DNA from: CAZRNB01 sp964601355
GTDB lineage: Bacteria > Planctomycetota > Phycisphaerae > Sedimentisphaerales > Anaerobacaceae
Assembly: GCA_964601355.1 (NCBI GenBank)
Contig: CAZRNB010000050.1
Location: 1-20,163 of the forward strand
Reading direction: 5' to 3'
Length of the DNA: 20,163 nucleotides
Shown here: positions 1 through 7,637 of the stretch, in pieces
Numbering within the stretch: position 1 is the first letter of the stretch
Layout of the letters: each line of letters begins with the position of its first letter
Position numbers and translations under genes: made by a program
Notes under the pieces: model-generated
Database searches by the model: none
What the model was told of the DNA's origin: nothing
Seen by the model: the letters and a program-made list of their open reading frames with translations, nothing else

Positions 1-237
1 ATCGTTAATAAAAACAGCAGACATTTTAGCCAAAACTGCCTGAACGCTTACGATTCCCTTATTTGGACCTCTAATCTGGTGGTTATACATGATTGTAAAA
101 AACCAACAAAGATAAATAATTTACTCATGAAGGTTAACGGCTGGGAAAATAAAATCACAGCTTTAATGGTATGCAGGCGTTACTATCTTAACAACTTGTC
201 CACTAAAGAGGGGGAAGACCAATATGATACTTTATAA
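1..237 (+). CDS. 3' end of an unrecognised gene (partial)
   Basis: A frame open from the first base of the window to a TAA at 235-237 gives 78 codons and no start is needed inside the window. The residues look coding: an IWTSNLVVIHDC stretch (about residues 25-36), then NGWENKITALMVCRRYYL near the end. The last 14 bases overlap the start of the next gene at 224, as is common within an operon, and the Shine-Dalgarno-like GAGGGGG at 208-214 for that gene lies inside this frame. I do not recognise the family. The hydrophobic strand followed by HD is a little like the C-terminal part of a Rossmann enzyme, but that is only a guess. Confidence 0.5.
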   Translation: MVNKNSRHFSQNCLNAYDSLIWTSNLVVIHDCKKPTKINNLLMKVNGWENKITALMVCRRYYLNNLSTKEGEDQYDTL

Positions 238-1789
238 AACTTTTCAAAGAATTGAACAAACGTTAAGTCACACATGGTTAAAATCAATTCTGCTATTATT
301 TTGCCTTATTTTTTACATCGTTCTTTATTTGGGGCATGCGTCTTTGCCAGGAAACAGTGATGTTAGTCCCAAGGGTTGGTGGGGCTGGGTGGATCAAGGT
401 TGTTATTTACGAAGCGCCCAAAGCCTCAGTAATTTTATTATTAGTAAAGAAACCTACTGGTATCCTTTAGGATATCCTCTTCTCGGGTCATTCTTTATAA
501 AGATTATGCCCAAACACCCATTTTTCATTCCAAATCTATTATTATTCCTCGGTATTGTTATTGTATTTTACAAGATTTGTCGGGTATTTTTATCAAAGGT
601 CGAATCAATTTTGGTTATTTTTCTTGTTGCCTTGCTAACGGTTAAGCCATTTACGATGTCGCTTATCGAACCTTGGAATACGATACCTGTTCATTTTCTT
701 ACATATTCCTTTTTTTGGATTTTAGTATTCTCAGAACCAACAAAAACAAAAGTGCTTCTGGCTAGTTTTTTGGTAGGCCTTTGCTATCTCTGTAAAGCTT
801 CAGAAATTTTGCTTCTTATTCCTTCGCTTATTATCGGATGTCTCTATCTTAAAAAGCCAAAAGAGGTTTTATTGGCAGGATTTTTGGGCATAATTATAGT
901 TTCCTTTTTTGGAGGTACCATAGCATTAATTAATTTTAGGGTTTTCGGTAGTTATTTATCACAATACGATAATCGTGTTCTTGAAACTGGCTGCGGAAAT
1001 TATAGTTTTCTGATAAAAAGTTATTTGCTCATGTTTGACGGACACGTAATATTTCGTGAGCAGGATCCAATGATTATTTCCCGATTTCCATGGCTTTTTT
1101 TGGCTCCTCCTGGTCTATGGGTTATTTGCAAAAAAGTTGGTTGGCAAAGTATTGGAATTTTGGGTGGGATAGGCGTGTCAATATTTTTGTATTTTTCTTA
1201 CAACGATTTATTTCCAATTAATATATTTCGCTTCCATTTGTTTCACTATTTCTATTGGATGATTCCTTTGCTACTTTTGGCTGCTTATCTTGGAGTGAGA
1301 AGTGCATGGAAGGAATTACCACATTATCTTTTTATTCTTTTGCTCGCTCCTCTTTTGGCAATTTTCCTCTTCGTCTATATTAATGAAGACATTATTTGCG
1401 AGAAAATTCCTTTGTCTGTTTCCCAAAGCAGGATATCTGACAATAATCAAGAGCTTGTTTTCGAAGTCCCCGAAAATTGTTCATCTGCACAGGTTATAAG
1501 ATTCAACTCCATTGATAATCCTGTAGATAATAATCCTACATCGCTTCTGCTGAATGGTATTCCACAGAAAAGATTCAAAGACTACTATAATGGAAATTAT
1601 GGCAATGGCAATATTTATTTGTTATCCAAGCCACGATACATAAACCAGGTTACTCTAAAACTCAATAGACCCTTAACAACAGTTAGTATTGTAAATGCAG
1701 ATTTTATCAAGTTGAATTGGAAATTGGGAGTATCTCCCCAAGTGCGGCGATTTTTAAAATTTAGAATAAAAAGCATGATTGAAAAATGA
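224..1789 (+). CDS. GT-C-like integral membrane glycosyltransferase
   Basis: A 521-residue membrane protein with about 11 predicted hydrophobic segments (near 21-37, 98-116, 126-145, 154-170, 176-190, 194-209, 215-236, 288-302, 308-325, 338-358, 367-386). The first loop carries DQGCY (57-61) followed by YPLGYP (80-85), the arrangement typical of GT-C enzymes of the PMT/ArnT (GT39-like) type, which use a polyprenyl-phosphate sugar on the outer face of the inner membrane. Residues 390-521 form a soluble, beta-rich tail that should be extracytoplasmic. The ATG is preceded by GAGGGGG at suitable distance. The GT2 downstream (1949) resembles enzymes that make polyprenyl-phosphate sugars and could supply its donor. 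The GT-C class is inferred from topology and first-loop motif; the sugar is unknown. Confidence 0.62.
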   Translation: MILYKTFQRIEQTLSHTWLKSILLLFCLIFYIVLYLGHASLPGNSDVSPKGWWGWVDQGCYLRSAQSLSNFIISKETYWYPLGYPLLGSFFIKIMPKHPFFIPNLLLFLGIVIVFYKICRVFLSKVESILVIFLVALLTVKPFTMSLIEPWNTIPVHFLTYSFFWILVFSEPTKTKVLLASFLVGLCYLCKASEILLLIPSLIIGCLYLKKPKEVLLAGFLGIIIVSFFGGTIALINFRVFGSYLSQYDNRVLETGCGNYSFLIKSYLLMFDGHVIFREQDPMIISRFPWLFLAPPGLWVICKKVGWQSIGILGGIGVSIFLYFSYNDLFPINIFRFHLFHYFYWMIPLLLLAAYLGVRSAWKELPHYLFILLLAPLLAIFLFVYINEDIICEKIPLSVSQSRISDNNQELVFEVPENCSSAQVIRFNSIDNPVDNNPTSLLLNGIPQKRFKDYYNGNYGNGNIYLLSKPRYINQVTLKLNRPLTTVSIVNADFIKLNWKLGVSPQVRRFLKFRIKSMIEK

Positions 1790-1948
1790 TCAGTGAAGTA
1801 AGAAACCCAAGAATATAATTGAATTAGTATTTAATGTGTTTTTTTAAAAAATTAATACGATTTATGAAAATTAAAAAAAAAGTAAGAGCTATTACTTGAT
1901 CCAATCGTTGTTACAGATTCTATAAATGTGTAAATGTGAGATATGCTT

Positions 1949-2920
1949 ATGAAAACAGTTGCAATTTTAATCCCTGCACTTAATGAAGAACTAACTCTTA
2001 AAAAATCAATGGTAGATTACCATACTTATTTGCCAGATGCAGCGATATATGTGATTGATAATAATTCTAGTGATTCGACCAATAAGATAGCAAGGTCAAC
2101 GATTGCAGAGTTAGGTTGCGACGGTGCTGTATTTTTCGAAAAGCGACGAGGCAAGGCGAATGCGATACGAAAAGCATTTTGCGAAATTGATGCGGATATT
2201 TATGTGATGGTTGATGCTGATTTAACTTATCCCGCTAAAGAAATTAAAAAACTAATCACGCCAGTTATTAACGGCGAGGCTGATATGGTTGTAGGTGATA
2301 GGCATGCCACGGGTAGTTATAAAAGAGAAAATAAAAAAGAATTGCATAACTTTGGTAATTGGTTAGTTAAAATTTTGGTAAATATGCTTTTTCAATCAAA
2401 GTTAAATGATATCATGAGTGGCTGCAGGGTGTTTAGTAAATTTTTTGTAAAAAATTACCCAATAATGAGTTCCGGTTTTGAGTTAGAGACAGAAATGACC
2501 ATTCACGCGATGGACAAAAGATTTAATATTGTAGAAATTCCCATCGAATACAAAGATCGACAGTGTGGAAGTTTTTCCAAGCTCAATACGATAACAGATG
2601 GTATAAAAGTCATAAAAACAATATTCTTCCTATTAAAAGATTATAGACCGTTTTTGTTTTTTGGTGTAGGTGCTTTTGTTTTTGGGTCGATGGGTTTGGT
2701 TTTCGGAGTTCCCGTAATCATAGAATTTATTCGTACGCGATATATATTGAGAGTTCCTTCAGCTATTTTAGCTACAGGTTTATTTATTCTTTCTTTATTG
2801 TCTTTGTCAGTAGCTTTTATTTTGGACACAGTGTCAAAAATAAATAAATATAATTATGAACTTAAGCTAATATCAACACGCAAGAAATATTCCGGAGATA
2901 CGTCTGAACTATTAGATTGA
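1949..2920 (+). CDS. GT2 glycosyltransferase, DPM1/GtrB-like, with two C-terminal membrane helices
   Basis: A 323-residue family 2 glycosyltransferase. The GT-A fold begins at once with an ILIPALNEE strand, followed by VIDNNSSD, a KRRGKANA loop (typical of dolichyl-phosphate mannosyltransferase-like enzymes) and the metal-binding DAD at about residues 89-91 within MVDADLTYP. GFELETEMTIHA (about 176-187) is the usual acceptor-side motif. Two hydrophobic helices follow (about 235-259 and 271-294), as in GtrB/ArnC-type enzymes that load sugars onto undecaprenyl phosphate. An ATG also exists at 1943, but GTGAG at 1936-1940 is spaced properly (8 bases) only for 1949. A weak promoter-like pair, TTGATC at 1896 and TATAAA at 1921 (19-base spacer), lies upstream. 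The sugar is unknown; supplying the preceding GT-C protein is inference. Confidence 0.85.
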   Translation: MKTVAILIPALNEELTLKKSMVDYHTYLPDAAIYVIDNNSSDSTNKIARSTIAELGCDGAVFFEKRRGKANAIRKAFCEIDADIYVMVDADLTYPAKEIKKLITPVINGEADMVVGDRHATGSYKRENKKELHNFGNWLVKILVNMLFQSKLNDIMSGCRVFSKFFVKNYPIMSSGFELETEMTIHAMDKRFNIVEIPIEYKDRQCGSFSKLNTITDGIKVIKTIFFLLKDYRPFLFFGVGAFVFGSMGLVFGVPVIIEFIRTRYILRVPSAILATGLFILSLLSLSVAFILDTVSKINKYNYELKLISTRKKYSGDTSELLD

Positions 2921-3501
2921 AATATACAATGAATACAGGGAAATTTAATTTGCTTGATAAATTTATTGCTAGATATCGGTTGATGTTTGCTGCTAAGTAC
3001 ATTGAGCGAAACGATGTCATACTTGATTTTGGTTGTGGTGTGCAACATTATCTTCTTTCTTCTGCCAAAAATAAATTCAAGATTGGCTATGGATTGGATT
3101 ACGATGTTGATGATTACCAGAAAGAAAACATTATTTTGATTAAGCATAGATATCAGGGTAACCTGCCCTTTAATGAAAATTTCTTTGACAAGATTTTTAT
3201 GCTTGCTGTTTTAGAACATATTGAAAAAACTCAAGTTCAAGCTCTTCTTTTTGAGTTTTCTAGGGTCTTGAAATCTAGTGGACATATTATTATGACTTCG
3301 CCTACGCCTCGAGCTCAAACAGTTTTAGAATTTTTTGCTTTTAAGCTTAAAATTATCTCTACTGGTGAGATAGCAGATCATAAACATTATTACAGCGTAA
3401 ATGAAATTTGTGATTTAGTGGCGGTAAGTAACTTGAAGGTTATTGAGACTAAAGTATTTCAATTCGGTTTAAATAGTCTTTACGTTATGAAAAATAGATG
3501 A
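2917..3501 (+). CDS. Small class I SAM-dependent methyltransferase
   Basis: A Rossmann-type methyltransferase of 194 residues (Methyltransf_11/23-like). Motif I is VILDFGCG at about 34-41, an acidic residue ends strand 2 (GLDYD, 59-63), and motif IV/post-II is MLAVLEHIE at about 95-103, followed by FSRVLKSSGHIIMTSP. The start is taken as TTG at 2917, overlapping the TGA of the preceding gene (TTGA); an ATG at 2929 would shorten it by four residues, and neither has a strong ribosome binding site. Close coupling with the GT2 implies one transcript. The substrate is probably a sugar or lipid-linked intermediate, inferred only from context. Confidence 0.8.
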   Translation: MKYTMNTGKFNLLDKFIARYRLMFAAKYIERNDVILDFGCGVQHYLLSSAKNKFKIGYGLDYDVDDYQKENIILIKHRYQGNLPFNENFFDKIFMLAVLEHIEKTQVQALLFEFSRVLKSSGHIIMTSPTPRAQTVLEFFAFKLKIISTGEIADHKHYYSVNEICDLVAVSNLKVIETKVFQFGLNSLYVMKNR

Positions 3502-4059
3502 GTCGCTTTGAATATGAAATCAAACGTTAGCTTTTTTAAAAAGTTCGCTAAATAAGGAGCGCTACAGTAGAACTATTGAATAATCGACCGTAAGCATTTT
3601 GAAATTACATATTGACAAAAAAATGAGGGGAACGGTGATGCTATGATTTTCGCTTATTGCTCCAAACACACGCTACAAGATTGATTACCTATGGAGCACC
3701 TTGCCATCGAGAGGCTTATTATCAATTGCTGCATGTTTGTTGTATTGTTAAATCATAAAGAATATTTACTTGAGGCTATTGAATCTTTTCGGAAACTGCT
3801 GGGAAATTCGGCAAAATACACAGAGTCAACTTTCACACTTTCTAAAAGGTGTTAAATTGGGTAAATTGGGTTTATGGGCTGGTTTGCCGCAGATGAGTTT
3901 AATTTTGTCAAGTTCGATGCTTTTATCGAACATGCATAAATTACAGAATAAGACGTAATGGCTTGTTTCATAAGGGTTTCCGTAATAAAAAAGTGCGAAA
4001 GTTAACACAGACTAAATCACTATAAATGTAAGAAACCAGAATGGAGGCACATAAAGCAA
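3502..4059 (+). other. 558-base region without an intact gene
   Basis: No intact gene is visible. The region opens with ATGA overlapping the methyltransferase stop (ATG at 3498), but that frame stops after ten codons, which could be the start of a lost gene. Coding-like stretches appear in one frame from 3691 to 3939 with two internal stops (entered separately). The last bases hold the GGAGG ribosome binding site of the next gene. I see no convincing promoter, hairpin terminator or RNA gene. Confidence 0.5.
3691..3939 (+). pseudogene. Possible decayed gene fragment with in-frame stops
   Basis: ATG at 3691 opens a 54-residue frame ending in TAA at 3853-3855. Its middle (NHKEYLLEAIESFRKLLG) has the look of an amphipathic helix. 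The same frame, after a second TAA at 3862-3864, stays open to 3937-3939 and reads GFMGWFAADEFNFVKFD. Around the stops the bases TAAATTGGG occur twice in direct succession (3853-3869), so local duplication by slippage may have created one of them. There is no ribosome binding site before 3691. I do not recognise the family. It may be a remnant of a polysaccharide gene, or a chance frame. Confidence 0.3.
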
Positions 4060-5379
4060 ATGGCTAAAATCAGGAGGATACTTATCGAGTGTACTCATAC
4101 ATATCAGACTAATCTGAACAGCGGAATTCAGCGAGTTGTCAGAAATATTATCAAAGAGTCAGAAAAGACCAGCAAGAAACTGAATATAGAATGCCAACCT
4201 GTGATTTTTAGAAATGGGTCATTCTTTCGTATAGATCTGAATAAAAGACCAATTATGATTAGGTTTAGAGCTTTTTTGTGGACTTTATTAAGGGCCAAAA
4301 TTTGTGAATTACAGTCTAAGCTGCATTCCTATTTAATATTCCGTAAAATCGAAAGTCTCCGATCTTCATTGTTTAGAGGAATGAGGATTTTAGCAATAGT
4401 TAATTTTTTCTTCAATATTTTGACTCTTCCTTCAGTTATAATTATGTATCTTATGCGTAGAATCAGCGCAGGAAAAGGTGACCTTATACTAATGCTTGAT
4501 TCTTCGTGGGATTATCCAATCTGGCCCGCGGTCAGGAAAGCAAAAAATAATGGGGCATCCGTGGGGGTGGTAGTGTATGACCTTATCCCAATAAACCATC
4601 CACAGTTTTGTGTTTCCGAACTGGTGAGATATTTTGAGAGTTGGTATTGCCAAGCAATGAAAACTTCAGATTTTTTTATCTCAATCTCTCGCTCTACGCG
4701 GGATGAAGTTCGTGCTTATGCTAAAGCCAATCAATGCTCTATCAGTCATGATATGCTTGAGTATTTTCATCTCGGATGTACTCTCGATAAGCTGTCACAA
4801 AACGGCCCGGTCCGGAATGAGCTGGAGGAACTATTTACAAGAAATAGTATTTATATTATTGTGGGAACCATAGAGCCGCGTAAAAATCATAAATATCTAT
4901 TAGACGCTTTCGATATTCTCTGGCGGCAAAACTCTGGTACTATTCTATGTATCATCGGGAAAATAGGCTGGAAGTGTGCGGCCATTGTAAATCGTATAAG
5001 AGAACACCCACTGCTTAGAAAGAATCTTTTTATGTTCAATGATTTATCAGATACCGAACTTAATTATTGTTACAAACACGCCAGAGCTCTGATATTTCCA
5101 TCCGTTGCCGAGGGATTTGGGCTTCCCATTGTGGAAGCGTTATATAACGGACTACCGGCTCTGGTCAGTGATATACCTGTACATAGAGAGGTTGGAAAAG
5201 ATTTCTGTACATACTTTGATATAAACAACCCGGCTTGTTTGGCGAAAATAATTATTAATATCGAAAAAACCGGCAGGATGCCGCAAGTTCGAAGTCATAA
5301 GGAGTACAATCTGCCCACATGGAAAGATAGTTGCAGGGAATTATTTAGTAAGGCTATTGCCTTGTCTGAAAAAATATGA
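4060..5379 (+). CDS. GT4-type (GT-B) glycosyltransferase
   Basis: A 439-residue retaining glycosyltransferase of the GT4 type. The C-terminal donor domain has VGTIEPRKNH (268-277), which binds the donor phosphates, and EGFGLPIVE (351-359), the E-x7-E motif. VYDLIPINHP (172-181) and the FFISISRSTRDE segment (205-216) are typical of mannosyl- or rhamnosyltransferase-like members. Residues about 65-135 form a basic and hydrophobic insertion with a strongly hydrophobic stretch at 110-132, which probably helps it sit on the cytoplasmic membrane. The start has a GGAGG ribosome binding site about 12 bases upstream. It is followed after 48 bases by gmd, which fits a GDP-sugar donor, although the donor is unproven. 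Confidence 0.85.
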   Translation: MAKIRRILIECTHTYQTNLNSGIQRVVRNIIKESEKTSKKLNIECQPVIFRNGSFFRIDLNKRPIMIRFRAFLWTLLRAKICELQSKLHSYLIFRKIESLRSSLFRGMRILAIVNFFFNILTLPSVIIMYLMRRISAGKGDLILMLDSSWDYPIWPAVRKAKNNGASVGVVVYDLIPINHPQFCVSELVRYFESWYCQAMKTSDFFISISRSTRDEVRAYAKANQCSISHDMLEYFHLGCTLDKLSQNGPVRNELEELFTRNSIYIIVGTIEPRKNHKYLLDAFDILWRQNSGTILCIIGKIGWKCAAIVNRIREHPLLRKNLFMFNDLSDTELNYCYKHARALIFPSVAEGFGLPIVEALYNGLPALVSDIPVHREVGKDFCTYFDINNPACLAKIIINIEKTGRMPQVRSHKEYNLPTWKDSCRELFSKAIALSEKI

Positions 5380-5427
5380 GCAAATCTACTGAGATAGCAA
5401 AAACGGCGAAATCATAGGAGACTTAAA

Positions 5428-6447
5428 ATGAGAAAGGCATTAATTACAGGAATAACAGGTCAAGATGGCTCCTATTTAGCTGAATTTCTTTTAGAAAAAG
5501 GCTATGAAATTCATGGGATAGTAAGACATGTGGCTCTGGAAGACCCCGAACATAGACTATGGCGGCTAAAACCCATATTGGACAAGATTCATTTGCATGC
5601 CGGTAGTTTAGAAAGCTATGCCAGCATATTTAACGTTGTGGAGAAGGTTCGACCGGACGAATGCTATCATTTAGCTGCCCAGAGTTTTGTCGCATACTCT
5701 TTTGAAGATGCTTTTTCCACGATCAATACCAATATCAATGGAACACTGAGTGTTCTGTCCGCAGTCGCTAATAGGGTTCCTGAATGTAAGGTATATTTTG
5801 CAGCGTCGTCTGAAATGTTTGGTATGGTGAAACAAGTTCCTCAAAACGAGAATACTCCTTTTCATCCCAGGTCTCCCTATGGAATCTCTAAAGTTGCAGG
5901 TTTTGACCTTACCCGAAATTACCGTGAAGCATATGGTATCTTTGCCTGTAATGGTATTCTCTTTAACCACGAAAGTCCCCGACGAGGTTACGAATTTGTA
6001 ACCAGAAAAATAACAAGTGCTGCGGCGAAAATTAAGATGGGATTATCTAAGGAATTAAGACTGGGAAACTTAGATGCAAAGAGAGACTGGGGCTTCTCTG
6101 GAGATTACGTTAAGGCTATGTGGCTTATGTTGCAGCAAGACAAGCCTGATGACTATGTAGTGGCAACAGAAGAGACCCATACCGTTAAAGAATTCACACA
6201 ACTCGCTTTTAACTTTGCTGGCCTTGATTGGAAAGACTATGTTATTGTAGATAAAAGATTCTATAGACCTGCTGAAACCCATGAGTTGACAGGTGACTGC
6301 TCCAAAGCTAAATGTGTTTTAGGATGGTCTCCCCACGTTAGATTCAACGAATTAGTCAAAATGATGGTTGAAGCAGACATTGAGAAAATAAAAAACTTTA
6401 AAGAAAGAAACACAGAATTAGTTCAATCTAACCAGTATCTAATCTGA
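5428..6447 (+). CDS. gmd: GDP-mannose 4,6-dehydratase family enzyme
   Basis: An extended short-chain dehydrogenase of 339 residues that should convert GDP-D-mannose to GDP-4-keto-6-deoxy-D-mannose, the precursor of GDP-fucose, GDP-rhamnose, perosamine and related sugars. The NADP-binding GITGQDG lies at 8-14. The catalytic set is visible as SSE (127-129) and Y151-x3-K155 in SPYGISK. HESPRRGYEFVTRKI (181-195) and GNLDAKRDWG (213-222) are hallmark GMD segments. The segment after strand 2 reads RHVALEDPEHRLWR instead of the common RRSS-type loop, so it belongs to a variant GMD branch and substrate choice should be checked. GGAG sits upstream of the ATG. No GDP-4-keto-6-deoxymannose reductase or aminotransferase is found in the window. 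Confidence 0.87.
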   Translation: MRKALITGITGQDGSYLAEFLLEKGYEIHGIVRHVALEDPEHRLWRLKPILDKIHLHAGSLESYASIFNVVEKVRPDECYHLAAQSFVAYSFEDAFSTINTNINGTLSVLSAVANRVPECKVYFAASSEMFGMVKQVPQNENTPFHPRSPYGISKVAGFDLTRNYREAYGIFACNGILFNHESPRRGYEFVTRKITSAAAKIKMGLSKELRLGNLDAKRDWGFSGDYVKAMWLMLQQDKPDDYVVATEETHTVKEFTQLAFNFAGLDWKDYVIVDKRFYRPAETHELTGDCSKAKCVLGWSPHVRFNELVKMMVEADIEKIKNFKERNTELVQSNQYLI

Positions 6448-6460
6448 CAAGAGCGCATAA

Positions 6461-7588
6461 GTGAACATAGCTTTTATTTGCGACTGGCTAACCAGCATGC
6501 GAGGAGGTGAAAGGTGCCTTGAAGCTGCCTGTGAGCTTTATCCGAATGCTGACATCTTTACATTAGTACATTTTCCAGGCTTAGTATCCGAAAAGATAGA
6601 AACGCATAAAATAATAACTTCATATATCCAAAAACTGCCGGGAGATATAGAAAATTTCCGTCGGTATCTGCCGCTATTTCCCCATGCAATACAGCAACTT
6701 GATTTAAGTGGCTATGACTTTGTTTTGAGTTTTAGCCATTGTGTGGCAAAAGGTGTGAAAGTACCAAAAGACATCCCTCACGTTTGTTACTGCTATACCC
6801 CAATGCGATACGCCTGGCATATGCGAAATGAATATATAAGAAATTTTAGGAATCCTAAAAAATGGATTGCTCGAGTTTTGCTCAATTGCCTCAAAAACTG
6901 GGACAAAAGAAGTTCATCGAGAGTAACGCATTTTATCGCCAGCAGCAGAAATGTTCAAAATCGAATAAAACAGGCTTATAATAGAGATTCAGTTGTCATT
7001 TATCCTCCGGTTGATTGTGATCGATTCACCCTTTCTAACGATGACGATGGCTACTATCTTATTGTTTCAGCTTTGGTGCCTTATAAACGAATAGACATAG
7101 CAGTTAAAGCATTTGGCACGGCCAATCAAAAACTTATAATAGTAGGAAACGGCCCAGAACTGACGCAACTCAAGAAAATAGCGACAGATAATATCTGTTT
7201 TATTGATAATGCCGATGACAATGATGTTGTCGAATACATGAAAAAATGCCGGGTTTTGCTATTCCCTGGCGAGGAAGATTTCGGTATTGTGCCCCTTGAA
7301 GCACAGGCCTGTGGAAAGCCAGTAATAGCATTTGGGAAAGGCGGGGCTTTGGAAACTGTGGTAGGAATTAACCAAACTACGTCGATCGGATTAGACCCGA
7401 CGGGGTTGTTTTTTTACGAACAAACACCTCAGGGTCTAAAGGATGCAGTTCTGACTTTCGAGAATATGATTGAAACATTTGCCCCGGAAAACTGCCGTAA
7501 TAATGCACTTAGATTTGGCCGCTCCGTCTTTATGGGAGCACTGCATTCTTACATAGAAAGCATCATAGGTACCAGAGGCAAATCATAG
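6461..7588 (+). CDS. GT4 glycosyltransferase, GDP-mannose-dependent mannosyltransferase-like
   Basis: A 375-residue GT-B enzyme starting at GTG only 13 bases after the gmd stop. The N-terminal GGER (15-18) and CYCYTPMRYAWHM (109-121) are typical of the WbaZ/WbdB-like branch of GT4 that uses GDP-mannose or related GDP-deoxysugars. The donor domain shows VSALVPYKRID (202-212), IIVGNGPEL and EDFGIVPLE (272-280, E-x7-E), then AQACGKPVIAFGKGGALETV. Location next to gmd supports a GDP-linked donor. The exact linkage is unknown. No clear terminator follows; the 49 bases before the convergent gene contain only short inverted repeats. Confidence 0.85.
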   Translation: MNIAFICDWLTSMRGGERCLEAACELYPNADIFTLVHFPGLVSEKIETHKIITSYIQKLPGDIENFRRYLPLFPHAIQQLDLSGYDFVLSFSHCVAKGVKVPKDIPHVCYCYTPMRYAWHMRNEYIRNFRNPKKWIARVLLNCLKNWDKRSSSRVTHFIASSRNVQNRIKQAYNRDSVVIYPPVDCDRFTLSNDDDGYYLIVSALVPYKRIDIAVKAFGTANQKLIIVGNGPELTQLKKIATDNICFIDNADDNDVVEYMKKCRVLLFPGEEDFGIVPLEAQACGKPVIAFGKGGALETVVGINQTTSIGLDPTGLFFYEQTPQGLKDAVLTFENMIETFAPENCRNNALRFGRSVFMGALHSYIESIIGTRGKS

Positions 7589-7637
7589 TTTTAATAACAC
7601 CCGCTTTTGTGTTCCCACCGGTGGAGCAATCAAAATA

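Noticed and set aside
3611..3645. TTGACA at 3614 as a -35 promoter element
   Set aside because: The nearest TATGAT-like box is about 24 bases away, outside the usual spacing.
3770..4008. Frames at 3770-3958 (plus) and 4008-3826 (minus) as real small genes
   Set aside because: Both lack ribosome binding sites and motifs, and they overlap a frame with better coding character at 3691-3939.
7595..7624. Inverted repeats AACAC/GTGTT and CCACCGGTGG between convergent genes as a terminator
   Set aside because: Stems are only 5 bp each and no T run follows on either strand.
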